DNA from: Collinsella sp. AK_207A
GTDB taxonomy: Bacteria; Actinomycetota; Coriobacteriia; Coriobacteriales; Coriobacteriaceae
Direction of reading: 5' to 3'
DNA length: 64,000 bases
NCBI RefSeq assembly: GCF_902501965.1
Contig: NZ_CABWID010000010.1
Span: 186,001 to 250,000 of the forward strand
The notes below the pieces were generated by a model that was given only the letters and a program-made list of their open reading frames with translations, had not been told where the DNA came from and made no database searches. This document shows, piece after piece, positions 43,369 to 53,264 of this stretch. The first letter of the stretch is position 1. Every line of letters starts with the position of its first letter. Made by a program: the position numbers and the translations under genes.

Positions 43369-44550
43369 CTATCGATAGCTCTCGGCCAGCGCTTTCCACG
43401 CCGGCAACGAGGCCTTGATCGTCTCGTAGCTCACGCAGTAGCCGATGCGCACCCAGCCAGGGACGCCAAAGCTGTCGCTCGGAACGGGCAGCAGCTCAAA
43501 GCTCTTCGCTCGCTCGCAGAAGGCCTGCGCATCGGGCTCCAGGGCACGCACCCATAGGTAGAAGGCCCCCTGCGGCTCCACCGTGGTATAGCCCATCTCA
43601 CCGAGCGCGTTGGCGAGCAGGTTCCGGTTGCGCGCGTACGCCTCCACGTCCGCCGGCTCGTCCACGCAATCCTCCACCACGCGCTGGAAGAGCGCCGGAG
43701 CGCACACGAATCCGAGTGACCGGGCGGCACCCGCGATGGCGGGCATCACTTTGTCGGCCATGGGATCCGTATTGGGCACGAGCACCCAGCCCACGCGCTC
43801 ACCCGGCAGGCTGAGCGACTTGCTGTACGAATAGCAGACCACGGTGTGCTCGTAGAGGTCCGGCACCCAGGGCACCTCCGCCCCGTAGGTGACCTCGCGG
43901 TAGGGCTCGTCAGAAATGAGGTAGATGGGATGCAGGCGGCTCTTGTTGCGCTCGTGCAGGATGTTTGCCAGGCGCGTGAGCGTCTCGCGCGGATACACGG
44001 CCCCCGTGGGGTTGTTGGGCGAATTGACGATAACCGCCGCCGTCTTCTCGGTGATGGCACTCATGATGCTCCCCACCGAGAGGTTGAAGGTGACGGACTT
44101 GGCGGGTGCTTCCACGCACACGGCGCCCGCCTCCTCGATCCACACGCGATACTCGGGGAAGTACGGCGAGACCACGATCACCTCGTCGCCCGGATTGGTG
44201 AGGGCATGGAGCGCGCAGCACACCGAAGCAGCCGCGCCGCAGGTCATAAAGATATTTTGCTGACCGTAGGCGGTGCCGAAACGACGATTGAGCGAATCGG
44301 CCACCGCCTTGCGCGTGCTCGGCAGGCCGGGGGCCGGCGTGTAGCCGTGCAGCTCCTCCGGCGAGCGCCCCATCAGGTTGCGCTCGATGCTCTCGCGCAC
44401 CGCTGCCGGAGCGGGAATGCTCGGGTTGCCCAGGCTGAAGTCGAACACGTTCTCGGCGCCGATTTGCTCTTTGCGTTGGCAGGCATAGGTGAAGATCTCG
44501 CGAATGACGGAGCTCTCGGCCCCGCGCGCGTACATGGTCTTGTTGATCAT
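43369..44550 (-). CDS. PLP-dependent class I/II aminotransferase
   Basis: 393 residues. The family motifs NSPNNPTGAVY (substrate and PLP contacts), SDEPYREVTYG and YSYSKSLSLPGERVGWV, with the Schiff-base Lys in SYSKS, are intact. The VFDFSLGNPSIPAP start is typical of the pyridoxal phosphate-dependent aminotransferases of anaerobes related to aspartate aminotransferase. Its substrate cannot be stated. ATG at 44550 has SD GAGGGGG; codons upstream of it come from the adjoining repeat. First gene of a three-gene operon. Confidence 0.92.
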   Translation of the reverse strand: MINKTMYARGAESSVIREIFTYACQRKEQIGAENVFDFSLGNPSIPAPAAVRESIERNLMGRSPEELHGYTPAPGLPSTRKAVADSLNRRFGTAYGQQNIFMTCGAAASVCCALHALTNPGDEVIVVSPYFPEYRVWIEEAGAVCVEAPAKSVTFNLSVGSIMSAITEKTAAVIVNSPNNPTGAVYPRETLTRLANILHERNKSRLHPIYLISDEPYREVTYGAEVPWVPDLYEHTVVCYSYSKSLSLPGERVGWVLVPNTDPMADKVMPAIAGAARSLGFVCAPALFQRVVEDCVDEPADVEAYARNRNLLANALGEMGYTTVEPQGAFYLWVRALEPDAQAFCERAKSFELLPVPSDSFGVPGWVRIGYCVSYETIKASLPAWKALAESYR

Positions 44551-44571
44551 GCGAACCCCCTCAACCAAAAA

Positions 44572-44642
44572 GTGGTACATCGGGACAGTCCCAATGTACC
44601 ACGTTCATGAACTGGTACGCTGGGATCGTCCCACTGTACCAC
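44572..44642. repeat. Two tandem GGGACAGTCCC-type palindromic repeats
   Basis: Unit 1 (44572-44602) is GTGGTACAT, a CGGGACAGTCCCA core and ATGTACCAC; unit 2 (44613-44642) has TGGTAC, a GGGATCGTCCCA core and GTACCA. Each is a near-perfect inverted repeat. They resemble REP-like palindromes seen in many gut bacteria and lie between two minus-strand genes, where they could also end the aminotransferase's upstream transcript. Confidence 0.75.
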
Positions 44643-44659
44643 CGTCGCTTACGTGAAGC

Positions 44660-47600
44660 CTACTTTTTGCCGCGTCGCGCGAAGATGCCCACGGCGATGC
44701 ACACGACGGCCACACCGGCCACGCCGATCAGCAGCAGCGGGCTCCAGGTATCGCCCGTGCCCGGCAGCGCTGCCTTGGGCTGCTCGGCCTTGGGCGCCGG
44801 GTTGTCCGGGTTTGGCGTGCTCGGCTTCTCGGTGCCATCGGTGTTGTCCGTATCATTGGTATCGTCCGGGTTCGACGGGTTCTCGGGCGCACCGGGGTTC
44901 GTAGGCTCCCCCGGCTTCTTGGTGTTGGTGATGGTGAAGCCCTTCTCGGCGCTACCGGTCGTCTTAGAGGTGTAGCCGTCGGGCACGGCCTTCTCGCGCA
45001 CCGTGTAGGTGAACTGCTCGCCCGTGCCGTCGGCTCCCACCGTCCGGTAGACGGGCAGGTTCTCGAACGTAGCCTTCCAGCCGGTATCGGCGGAGAGCGT
45101 GGCCGTGTCGATCACGGCGTCACCGTTCAGCAGCTCGACCTCGACGCTCTGCGGACGGTCGACCGCGGCGTCGTCCTTCCAGACCTTGGAGACCTCGACC
45201 TTCGTCAGCTCGCCCCGCGCATCGCCCGAGGCCACGCCGCCGTTGGTACCGATGCCGCCGCCGCGCTTGGCGCTGTTGCCGGTGATGAACAGCGTGGCCG
45301 TCTCCCTGGCGAGCTTGGCCGCGTCATCGCTCACCTGGGCCTTGAGGGCAAGGTTCCGAGCCACACCGCCGGCAAGGTCATCCACCGCGGTATTGTCAAC
45401 GCCCTCGGTGCCGTAGCGCGCGCCATCGCCCACCTCCGTGTTGCCCATGCCCATGGGCGTGTAGACGCTGCCATCCGCATACCACGTAACGGAGCCGCCA
45501 CCCAGCACGCGATCGGCCAGAGCGAGCGTATGAGCCTCCTCACCCTTCTCGTAGCCGTTCACCACGTCGTCGCCCGCCGCCTTGCCGTCCTGATCGTCCG
45601 TCTTGGCCGTGTTGCCGGCAATGTAGGCACCGAGCGCCACCGTCGCCTTGACCTCGCCCGTCGGACACGACCACAGACCACCGCCCTGCTCGGCGGTGTT
45701 GCCGCTCACGTAGGCGTTGTAGATATGGAGCGTGGAGTAGTAGTCCTTGTTGCCCTCGCTGTAGATGCCGCCGCCTTTGTCGGTGGCAACGTTATCGGTG
45801 ATGTAGCCCGCCCTCAGTTCCACGCCGTTCGCGTAAGAATAGATGCCAGCGCCCACAGCCGCACGGTTCTTGGAGATGATGCCGCCGTTCATGATGAACG
45901 CCGTACCCGACTCTGTCGACGCCGAGGCATGCTGCAGACCGCCGTCGACAACGCAGACGCCACCGCCCTGCACACCCTGGTTGCCGGTGATGGTGCCGTC
46001 GTTCATGGTGAAGGCGGCCACATCCTGAACGTGCACCGCGGCGCTGCCCTGGAGCGTGCTCGACGTGCTTGTGGTCGTGTTGCCCGAGATCTCGCCGCCG
46101 TCCATGGTGAAGGATGCCTGCTCGTCCTTGGTCGTTCCGCCCCACAGGTAGACCGCGGAGCCACGATGGCCCTTGTTGCCCGAAATGGTGCCGCCCGTCA
46201 TCTTGAAGGAAGACGCCCCATAGAGCATGATGCCAGCACTCGAGGTGTGACCGTCATCCGCCAGGCCGTCGTTATCCTTGATGGCACCGGACTTCATCTC
46301 AACGCTCGCCCCGTCCTTCACGAGTACGGAGCCCGAGTAGGAGGTGCCGTTCACCAGCGTGTTTTCGCTGATGGCGGCGCCATCAAGCAGGAGGGAGGCC
46401 TTGGTGCCCGCGACCTTCACCGCGCCACCAAACGTGTTGTCACCCACCCGAAAGCGCGTGATCGTCACGCCGTCGCGCAGCTTGAGCTCGCCGGCCGAGG
46501 TGATTGCAGGGGCGGTCGTCGCGCTGTAGCGACCGTCGAACGTGAGCGTGGCGCCATCCTCCGCTTTGAGAGTGAGCGAGGCGCCCTCTGCCACGCTGAT
46601 GAGCGCACTGTTCAGCGGGCTATCTTTCTTGCCGATAATCCGCCAGTCGCCGCCCTTGGCGGCGATGGTGACCTTCTTGCCAGCGGGCACGGTCACGGTC
46701 TTGGTTGGGCGCACGTTCTTGGTGATATAGATGGTATCGCCGTCTTGGGCGGCGTTGATCGCCTCCTGCAGCGTGGGCGCGTCGGCGTCATCGGAGATGG
46801 TGTCGTCCGTGTCTGGGATGGAGGGAAGCGTGTAGACCTTCTCCGCCGAGGCGGGCAGCGAGCCGTTGGTCACCACAACGTCATCCTGACTGTTGTTGAA
46901 GGTGATCTTGGTCACACCGCTCGTGGGGAAAATGCTCGCATCGACCTTCTTCAAGCCGGAGCCGATGGTGAACTCCGTGGCGTCGGTCCCCCGGAATGAG
47001 CCTGTTCCGATGCTTGTCACGGAATTCGGAATGACCATCGGATTGGCCACCTTGCCGTAGTAAAACGCATACGTGCCAATAGTCTGCAGGCCGTCGGGCA
47101 ACGTCACATGGGAGGTATCGCAGTGGATAAAAGCCCAATTCCCGATAGCGGTCAGGTTGGAACTCAGCTTGGAAACCTTTACGTGCGAATAGGCAAATGC
47201 GTTTGTTGGAATGTCGTTCAACGCGGAAAGGTCCACCTCAGTCGTAAGCGAACTGCAGCCTGAAAACGCATAGGACCCCATCTTGCTCACCTGGGAGAGG
47301 TCCGGGATCGTCGTGAGCGAACTGCAGTCTGAAAACGCGCTGCTACCAATGGAGGTGATAGTCGACGGCGCGATAACCTCGGTCAGCGACGTGCAACCGC
47401 TGAAGGTGCTCATCGGAATAGACGTCATGGCGGACGGCAGGGTAATGCTCTTGAGCGCGGTGCACCCGCTGAAGGTGCTGTTTTCCTCGATTACCAGGTC
47501 ATCAGGCAGGCTAATGGATTCCAGGGCGGTCGCATTGGAAAAGATCGCCACACCGCTGATCTTCTTGAGCGAGCTCGGCAGGTTGACCGTCTTGAGCGAT

Positions 47601-48106
47601 TCACAGCCAGACACCATTGAATTACCGGTCAGGTCCTCAACGCCCTCTTCAAAAGTAATCGACTCGAGCCTGCGGCAGTTCTGGAAGCTGCCGTTGAACT
47701 CCTTCACCGCGCCGGGGATCGTCATAGTAGCGAGATCCGAGAAATGACTGAAGTTTGCAGACGAATAATCGGTAATGGTATCCGGCAGCTTGAGCTCGGT
47801 CACGTTGGCGACCTTTTCGCTCCAGGCGGAAAGAGAAATATCAGTCACCGCATACGACACGCCGTTGTACTCAACCTTGCTGGGAACGGTGACCACAGTG
47901 GGCGAGGCGGGTCCAGAGACATCCGTGAAAGTCGCCGTCTTCGTCGAATCGTCCAGCTCGAAGTCGAGCTGCAGGCCATCGACCTCAATCGTGGTGTCCG
48001 TCGTGGCAGCGCGGGCAACCCGCGGTACCGAAAAAGCGACGATAGCCACCAGAACCATGGCCGCAAAAAGCGGCACCCTCCTCAACAGGCTGTGCGTGCG
48101 TTTCAT
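44660..48106 (-). CDS. LPXTG surface protein with BspA-type leucine-rich repeats and beta-helix
   Basis: 1148 residues. Signal peptide (1-33, ending ARAA); BspA/LRR_5 repeats (about 60-430; CSSLTTIPDLSQVSKMGSYAF and like units); a right-handed beta-helix region with repeated MxxGxIxxN turns (about 450-960); a Cna-B domain (about 975-1070, KVEVSKVWKDD to GFTITNT); a Pro/Asn/Asp linker; then LPGTG (1114-1118), a membrane helix and RRGKK for sortase anchoring. BspA proteins bind host matrix or other bacteria. ATG at 48106 with SD GGGGAAG. The promoter contains a ten-base poly-G run. Confidence 0.93.
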   Translation of the reverse strand: MKRTHSLLRRVPLFAAMVLVAIVAFSVPRVARAATTDTTIEVDGLQLDFELDDSTKTATFTDVSGPASPTVVTVPSKVEYNGVSYAVTDISLSAWSEKVANVTELKLPDTITDYSSANFSHFSDLATMTIPGAVKEFNGSFQNCRRLESITFEEGVEDLTGNSMVSGCESLKTVNLPSSLKKISGVAIFSNATALESISLPDDLVIEENSTFSGCTALKSITLPSAMTSIPMSTFSGCTSLTEVIAPSTITSIGSSAFSDCSSLTTIPDLSQVSKMGSYAFSGCSSLTTEVDLSALNDIPTNAFAYSHVKVSKLSSNLTAIGNWAFIHCDTSHVTLPDGLQTIGTYAFYYGKVANPMVIPNSVTSIGTGSFRGTDATEFTIGSGLKKVDASIFPTSGVTKITFNNSQDDVVVTNGSLPASAEKVYTLPSIPDTDDTISDDADAPTLQEAINAAQDGDTIYITKNVRPTKTVTVPAGKKVTIAAKGGDWRIIGKKDSPLNSALISVAEGASLTLKAEDGATLTFDGRYSATTAPAITSAGELKLRDGVTITRFRVGDNTFGGAVKVAGTKASLLLDGAAISENTLVNGTSYSGSVLVKDGASVEMKSGAIKDNDGLADDGHTSSAGIMLYGASSFKMTGGTISGNKGHRGSAVYLWGGTTKDEQASFTMDGGEISGNTTTSTSSTLQGSAAVHVQDVAAFTMNDGTITGNQGVQGGGVCVVDGGLQHASASTESGTAFIMNGGIISKNRAAVGAGIYSYANGVELRAGYITDNVATDKGGGIYSEGNKDYYSTLHIYNAYVSGNTAEQGGGLWSCPTGEVKATVALGAYIAGNTAKTDDQDGKAAGDDVVNGYEKGEEAHTLALADRVLGGGSVTWYADGSVYTPMGMGNTEVGDGARYGTEGVDNTAVDDLAGGVARNLALKAQVSDDAAKLARETATLFITGNSAKRGGGIGTNGGVASGDARGELTKVEVSKVWKDDAAVDRPQSVEVELLNGDAVIDTATLSADTGWKATFENLPVYRTVGADGTGEQFTYTVREKAVPDGYTSKTTGSAEKGFTITNTKKPGEPTNPGAPENPSNPDDTNDTDNTDGTEKPSTPNPDNPAPKAEQPKAALPGTGDTWSPLLLIGVAGVAVVCIAVGIFARRGKK

Positions 48107-48142
48107 CTTCGTCTTCCCCGTTGAGCCTCGACGGTACGGAGG

Positions 48143-48170
48143 GGGATATTCTGTACCCCCCCCCCGTCAA
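48143..48170 (-). promoter_or_regulatory. Promoter with ten-base poly-G spacer upstream of the LPXTG gene
   Basis: On the minus strand TTGACG (48165-48170) runs into a G10 tract (48156-48165), then TACAGAATATCC. A weak -10, TATCCC (48143-48148), lies 16 bases from the -35. The tract is within the spacer, so gain or loss of a G would change promoter strength. Confidence 0.5.
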
Positions 48171-48252
48171 AGCGAGCTTGAGGTTACACAATAGCAAACC
48201 CAACGGTGGAAAGTAGCGAAATGGAAGCGTTTCCAAGTCTTAATTTGAAAAA

Positions 48253-48280
48253 TGGTGCACCGGACTGTCCCGGTGCACCA
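48253..48280 (-). terminator. GGGACAGTCC-type repeat acting as ftsH terminator
   Basis: TGGTGCACCGG and CCGGTGCACCA flank GACAG on the minus strand, followed by TTTTTC. It stands 8 bases past the ftsH stop and belongs to the same family as the repeats at 44572-44642. Confidence 0.75.
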
Positions 48281-48287
48281 TGTTTAG

Positions 48288-50537
48288 CTAGCTCTCGTCG
48301 TCTGCCGAGTTGCCTACCGAGCTCGCAGCCGCCATGCCGGAGACCTGCTCGGCAGCGTAGGCCGCGGCCTCGTCTTGCAGGGCCTCCTCCTGCTCGGGCG
48401 TAAGCGGGCGCTTCTTGTCAGCCGGAGCCTCGGACCCGTCATCTCCACCCTTGGCGGCCTCGCGCTCCAGGTAGGCATCCCACTCGTTATCGAGCAGCGC
48501 CTCCACGGCCTCGCCCTCCACCGTCTCGCGCTCAAGCAGCACCTTGGCCATCAGGTCGAGCTGATCATGGCGCTCGGAGAGGATCTTCTCGGCGCGCGCG
48601 TGGGCCTCGCGCATGATGCGCTGGACCTCCTCGTCAATCCGCTCGGCGGTCTTCTCGGAGTAGTCCTGGTGGTCGGCGTAGTCGCGACCCAGGAACACCT
48701 GGTGCTGCGCCTCGCCGAACACCTGCGTGCCCAGCACCTCGCTCATGCCCAGGCGCGTCACCATCTCGCGCGCCATCTTGGTGGCCCGCTCCAGGTCGTT
48801 GCTCGCACCGGAGGTCACGTCGTCGCACATGAGCTCCTCGGCCACGCGACCACCCAGGAACACGGCGAGCTCATCGAGCATCTCGTTCTTGGTCTTGAGG
48901 TAGTGGTCCTCGGTGGGCAGCTGCAGCGTGTAGCCCAGCGCCTGGCCGCGGCTGATGATACTGATCTTATGCACCGGATCGGAGTTGTCCAGCACATGCC
49001 CCACCAGCGCGTGACCGCTCTCGTGGTAGGCGATGGTCGTGCGCTCCCTCTCGGTCATCACGCGGCCCTTCTTCTTAGGGCCGGCGATGACGCGCTCCAT
49101 GGACTCCTCCACCTCTTCCATAGAGATGAAGCTGTGGTGCCGGCGCGCCGTGAGCAGCGCCGCCTCGTTCAAGAGGTTGGCAAGGTCAGCACCGGTAAAG
49201 CCCACCGTGAGCTTGGCGAGTTTGTCAAAGCGCACATCGTCCTTGAAAGGCTTGTTTTCCGCATGCACGCGCAGAATCTGCTCGCGACCCTTCACGTCCG
49301 GGCGGTCCACCGTCACCTGACGGTCAAAACGGCCGGGACGCAGCAGGGCGGGGTCCAGGATGTCCGGACGGTTGGTGGCGGCGATGAGAATCACGGACTC
49401 GTTATCCTCAAAGCCGTCCATCTCAACGAGCAGCTGATTGAGCGTCTGCTCGCGCTCGTCGTGCCCGCCGCCCAGGCCGGCGCCACGCTGACGACCCACG
49501 GCATCGATCTCGTCGATGAAGATGATGCTCGGGGCCTGCGCCTTGGCCTCTTTGAAGAGGTCGCGCACGCGCGAAGCGCCCACGCCCACGAACATCTCAA
49601 CGAAGTCGGAACCGGATATGCTGAAGAACGGCACGCCCGCCTCACCGGCCACGGCCTTGGCGAGGAGCGTCTTGCCCGTGCCCGGAGGGCCCACCAGCAG
49701 CACGCCTCGCGGAATCTTGGCGCCGAGTTTGCGGTAGCGGTCGGGATCGGCCAGGAAGTCGCGAACCTCTTCCAGCTCCTCGACCGCCTCGTCGATGCCC
49801 GCCACGTCCTTGAACTTCACCTTGGGGCGCGTGGCTTCGCTCGTCTTTGCGTTGGTCTTGCCGAACTGCATCGCGCGGCTGTTGCTCCCGAGCGTCTGGC
49901 GCATGAAGTACACCATCACGGCGATGATCGCGATGGTGGGCAACACGGTGACGATCACGTTAGTCCAGAAATCAGGATCGACGGTATTCACCTTGTAGAC
50001 CACGCGGGGATGATCGGCCATGAGCTCGGAGAGCGAGTCGGAGCCCACGTAGCTGGTCTTATACGACTTGAGCTTGGAGAGGCTCTTCTCTTTGGCAGCG
50101 CTCTTGCTGGTCCAGTACTTGCCTTCCACGGCACCGTTGGCGGTGGTAAAGGTAGCGCTCTGAACGCGGTCTTCCTTCACTGCCGTCACGAACTCACTGG
50201 TAGCGAGCTCGGTCACGTTGGACTTGCCGCCAAAGACGCCGCCCATGTTGAAGATGATGTAGGCGATGAGCGCCACGGCGACGGCGAGGTACACCCAGTT
50301 CACGCGCGGGCGCTTGGGACCATCGCCTTGCGGGTCGGAGCCGCCGCCCGAGAGCAGGTCCTCCAGGCGATCGCGCGCGGACTCGTCCTTGCGGCGCGCG
50401 GGGCCGGCCGGCTCGGAACCCCGGTCATCCCGCTCTCCCGAGGCCGGCGGCTGGGGACCGCGCCCTTTACCAGAGCCGCCGCCCTCGGTCATGAGGACGA
50501 CGGCACGCTCGTTTTCGGTTGCAGTATCGAACGTCAT
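48288..50537 (-). CDS. ftsH: ATP-dependent zinc metalloprotease FtsH
   Basis: 749 residues. An acidic/basic N-terminal extension of about 75 residues precedes two membrane helices (about 80-100 and 180-205) around a short extracytoplasmic domain. The AAA domain has [17 protein letters not shown] and a second region of homology with [18 protein letters not shown]; the protease has HESGH. It degrades membrane and regulatory proteins. ATG at 50537 follows the hpt stop by one base; an SD-like GGAGG is 13 bases away, suggesting coupling. The order tilS-hpt-ftsH is widely conserved. Confidence 0.97.
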   Translation of the reverse strand: MTFDTATENERAVVLMTEGGGSGKGRGPQPPASGERDDRGSEPAGPARRKDESARDRLEDLLSGGGSDPQGDGPKRPRVNWVYLAVAVALIAYIIFNMGGVFGGKSNVTELATSEFVTAVKEDRVQSATFTTANGAVEGKYWTSKSAAKEKSLSKLKSYKTSYVGSDSLSELMADHPRVVYKVNTVDPDFWTNVIVTVLPTIAIIAVMVYFMRQTLGSNSRAMQFGKTNAKTSEATRPKVKFKDVAGIDEAVEELEEVRDFLADPDRYRKLGAKIPRGVLLVGPPGTGKTLLAKAVAGEAGVPFFSISGSDFVEMFVGVGASRVRDLFKEAKAQAPSIIFIDEIDAVGRQRGAGLGGGHDEREQTLNQLLVEMDGFEDNESVILIAATNRPDILDPALLRPGRFDRQVTVDRPDVKGREQILRVHAENKPFKDDVRFDKLAKLTVGFTGADLANLLNEAALLTARRHHSFISMEEVEESMERVIAGPKKKGRVMTERERTTIAYHESGHALVGHVLDNSDPVHKISIISRGQALGYTLQLPTEDHYLKTKNEMLDELAVFLGGRVAEELMCDDVTSGASNDLERATKMAREMVTRLGMSEVLGTQVFGEAQHQVFLGRDYADHQDYSEKTAERIDEEVQRIMREAHARAEKILSERHDQLDLMAKVLLERETVEGEAVEALLDNEWDAYLEREAAKGGDDGSEAPADKKRPLTPEQEEALQDEAAAYAAEQVSGMAAASSVGNSADDES

Positions 50538-50538
50538 G

Positions 50539-51087
50539 CTACGAATAGACCTCCGGTTTAAGAACGCCCACGTAGGGCAGGTTGCGATAGCGCTCGGCAT
50601 AGTCCAGGCCATAGCCCACCACAAACTCGTTGGGGCAGTGCGTGCCCACGTACTTGGGATCCACCGCCGTGGTGCGGCCGGGCACGTCCTTCCACAGGAA
50701 GGTCGCCACCTCGAGCGAGGCCGGATGGCGGTTGGACAGGTTCTTCATGAGGTACTTGAGCGTGAGGCCGGAATCCAGCACGTCCTCCACGATCAGCACG
50801 TCGCGACCCTTGATGTCCATGTCGAGGTCCTTGACGATGCGCACGATGCCCGAGGACTTGGCGCCGTCGCCGTAGCTGGAGACGGCCATGAAGTCGATGG
50901 CGCATCTGGTGTCGATGGTGCGCATGAGGTCGCCCATGAACACCACGGCGCCGCGGAGCACAGCGATGAGCACGAGGTCCTTGCCCTGATAGTCCTGGGT
51001 AATCTGCTCGCCCAAGCGCTTGACGATGCCCTTGATGTCGTCTTCGGTGAAGAGAACGCGCTCGATGTCCGGATGCATGGCTTCCAT
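50539..51087 (-). CDS. hpt: Hypoxanthine phosphoribosyltransferase
   Basis: 182 residues. The PRPP-binding motif VLIVEDVLDSGLTL, the flexible loop region MAVSSYGDGAKSSG and the C-terminal VVGYGLDYAERYRNLPYVGVL are all typical. It salvages hypoxanthine and guanine to IMP and GMP. ATG at 51087 (MEAMHPD) has SD AGGAAGGG. Second gene of tilS-hpt-ftsH, 86 bases after tilS. Confidence 0.97.
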   Translation of the reverse strand: MEAMHPDIERVLFTEDDIKGIVKRLGEQITQDYQGKDLVLIAVLRGAVVFMGDLMRTIDTRCAIDFMAVSSYGDGAKSSGIVRIVKDLDMDIKGRDVLIVEDVLDSGLTLKYLMKNLSNRHPASLEVATFLWKDVPGRTTAVDPKYVGTHCPNEFVVGYGLDYAERYRNLPYVGVLKPEVYS

Positions 51088-51173
51088 GAAGGCCCTTCCT
51101 GCTCGGTGATGTGCCTGGTAGCAGCGCGCGGAACGATACCGCGCGCCTTCGGTGCCTTTGGATTGTAGCGCGG

Positions 51174-52673
51174 CTAGGCGCCGGTAACAGGGCGATTGGT
51201 CAATTTCACGAGCCGCGTGCTGCGCTCCGTGCACTTAAAGCGCTCGTCCAAGCGGATCCCGGGGAGCCACACCACGGCTCCGCCGGGTTCCGTGCGCACC
51301 ACGGGCACCAGATGGCGCTCAGCCACGGGAACGCGCGCGGCGCCCAGGATGTCCGAGAGCTTCTTCTTGCGACCGTTCATGCCGAGCGGGCACATCACAT
51401 CGCCGGGAGCCGGCGCATCCACCCACAAACGCCCGTTCAACAGGCTCGCATCCACGTAGGCAACCGCGGCGGGAGAAGTATCTGATACGTTGGAGCTGTC
51501 CCGCTGCACCACCCAATCCAGTGGGTTCACGCCGGCGGGCACGCGCAGCAGCTCGGCGATCAGGATGCTTCCCGCCGCCGTGGCAAAGCTGCCCGGAACG
51601 GCGAGCCAGCCCGTGGCAAGCTCCTCGCGCGCCCGGGGCGTGCGCAACGTGAGGGTGCCGAACTCCATGCGGGCATCCAGGCCGCCGGGCAACGTGACGG
51701 AACCCTCGCCCGCTCCCACGCAGGCGAGCACATCCTCCACATGGCGCATCTCGAGCCGCGCATCCGGATCAAGCGCCTTGACCGCAAGGCGCACCATCCG
51801 CCGCGCGATCGCAACCTCGCTCGCCGCCAGGCGCGCGCCGTCGATCACCAGCAGGCCGTCCTGGCTCCGGCGCGTGCACGTGCGGAGCGCCGTCGCCGCG
51901 AGCTGCTGCATGAAGGCATCTTCGTCGCCGAGGATCTCGCAGCCCGTGCCCACCGTGCGCTCCAGGTTGCCGTTGCGCTCACGCGCCACCGGCAGCAGCT
52001 TGTGTCGAACGAAATTCCTCAGGTAGGAGGTATCGGCGTTGCTGACATCCTCCCGCCAGGGCTGACCGGCCATCTCCAGGTAGTCCACAAGCTGCTCGTG
52101 GGTGAGGTCGATGAGCGGGCGAACGATGATGTTCCGCCGCCGGGGGATGCTCGAGAGCCCGGCGGGCCCCGACCCCTTGATCGCGTTCATGAAGAAGGTC
52201 TCCGCCCGATCGCTCGCCGTGTGGGCCGTGACGATGCGCGCGGCGGATCGCGGCGTGTCTGAGGCGCGACACAGCTCGCGCACGTACCGACGCGCGGTCG
52301 CATAGCGCACCTCGCGCGCGGCAGCCTCCAGGTTCCGGCCTCCTAAATCCCCAAAGGAGGCATGTTCCACGCAAAGCGGCAGCCCGTAGCGCTCGCACAG
52401 GTCGCGGACGAACGCCTCATCGCCATCGGATTCGGCCCCGCGCAGGTGATGGTTCACGTGGAGCACGTGCAGCCGCTCGCGCGCGATGCGCGAAGGACCG
52501 CGACCATCCGCCAAATCAAGCTCCGCGGTGCAGGCCATCAGCAGGAGCGCGGTGCTGTCCGCCCCGCCCGACACCATGAGCACCACGGGGGCGCGACGCT
52601 CCGGCTCAGCCGCCGCAGCCACCCGCTCCCCGCGAGCACGACGGTTGGCATAGCGCTGGGCAACGGTGGGCAT
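51174..52673 (-). CDS. tilS: tRNA(Ile)-lysidine synthase TilS
   Basis: 499 residues. The PP-loop MVSGGADSTALL (about 33-44), HVNHHLRG and HTASDRAETFFMNAIKGSGPAGLSSI are hallmarks; substrate-binding and C-terminal TilS domains follow (DVMCPLGMNGRKKKLSDILGAARVP). It makes lysidine at C34 of tRNA-Ile(CAU) so that AUA is read as Ile. SD AAGGAGGAA precedes ATG at 52673. First gene of the tilS-hpt-ftsH cluster. Confidence 0.96.
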   Translation of the reverse strand: MPTVAQRYANRRARGERVAAAAEPERRAPVVLMVSGGADSTALLLMACTAELDLADGRGPSRIARERLHVLHVNHHLRGAESDGDEAFVRDLCERYGLPLCVEHASFGDLGGRNLEAAAREVRYATARRYVRELCRASDTPRSAARIVTAHTASDRAETFFMNAIKGSGPAGLSSIPRRRNIIVRPLIDLTHEQLVDYLEMAGQPWREDVSNADTSYLRNFVRHKLLPVARERNGNLERTVGTGCEILGDEDAFMQQLAATALRTCTRRSQDGLLVIDGARLAASEVAIARRMVRLAVKALDPDARLEMRHVEDVLACVGAGEGSVTLPGGLDARMEFGTLTLRTPRAREELATGWLAVPGSFATAAGSILIAELLRVPAGVNPLDWVVQRDSSNVSDTSPAAVAYVDASLLNGRLWVDAPAPGDVMCPLGMNGRKKKLSDILGAARVPVAERHLVPVVRTEPGGAVVWLPGIRLDERFKCTERSTRLVKLTNRPVTGA

Positions 52674-52771
52674 GAGGTTCCTCCTTCTTCAACGGCATCA
52701 TTGTATCCACGGGAGCAAAGCGAAAACGCATCCGGCTCAAACGATCCCGAACCACCTTGCCCCCGAAACAA

Positions 52772-52795
52772 AAAGCCCGGAGCCGAAGCTCCGGG
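52772..52795 (-). terminator. Terminator of hsp20
   Basis: GCCCGGAGC-TTCG-GCTCCGGGC followed by TTTTTG on the minus strand, 35 bases past the hsp20 stop. Confidence 0.92.
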
Positions 52796-52829
52796 CCAAA
52801 ACCGTCTCGCGCGCTGATAGGCGGCAAGG

Positions 52830-53264
52830 CTAGTCGATGGCGACCTTCGTGACGTTCTTCTTCTCCACGAACTTGGGCACCGAGACCGTGAGCACGCCGT
52901 CCGCGTACTTGGCCGTTAAGCCCTCGCTCGCCGCGTCCTTCAGGTACACGCCACGCGTCGCGCTGTAAGAGGTGAACTCTTTCTGCAGGTAGTTCTTGCC
53001 CTTGTCCTCCTCCTTGTCCTCAACGTTCACGGAGATGGACAGGCGGCCCTCGTTGAGCTCGACGTCGATGTCGTCCTTGTTCACGCCGGTAAGGTACGCC
53101 TTGACCTCGTACTGATCGCCCTTGTCCTCAACGTCGATCGGGAACGCCTTGTTCGCGAGCGGCGAGCTGGCGAAGTCCATCATGTCATCGAACGCGTCGA
53201 GCCACGAAGCCGGGACAGCGGGACGAATACCAAAAACCGAACGATACGGAACCATGCTTGCCAT
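52830..53264 (-). CDS. Hsp20 family small heat-shock protein
   Basis: 144 residues. The alpha-crystallin domain (about 42-140) includes DQYEVKAYLTGVNKDDIDVELNEGRLSISVNVEDK and the A-x-x-x-n-GVL-like AKYADGVLTVSVPK. These chaperones bind unfolding proteins without ATP. ATG at 53264 is used since AAGGAG lies 8 bases upstream. It is alone, with its own promoter and terminator, and diverges from the tail-anchored protein gene. Confidence 0.95.
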   Translation of the reverse strand: MASMVPYRSVFGIRPAVPASWLDAFDDMMDFASSPLANKAFPIDVEDKGDQYEVKAYLTGVNKDDIDVELNEGRLSISVNVEDKEEDKGKNYLQKEFTSYSATRGVYLKDAASEGLTAKYADGVLTVSVPKFVEKKNVTKVAID

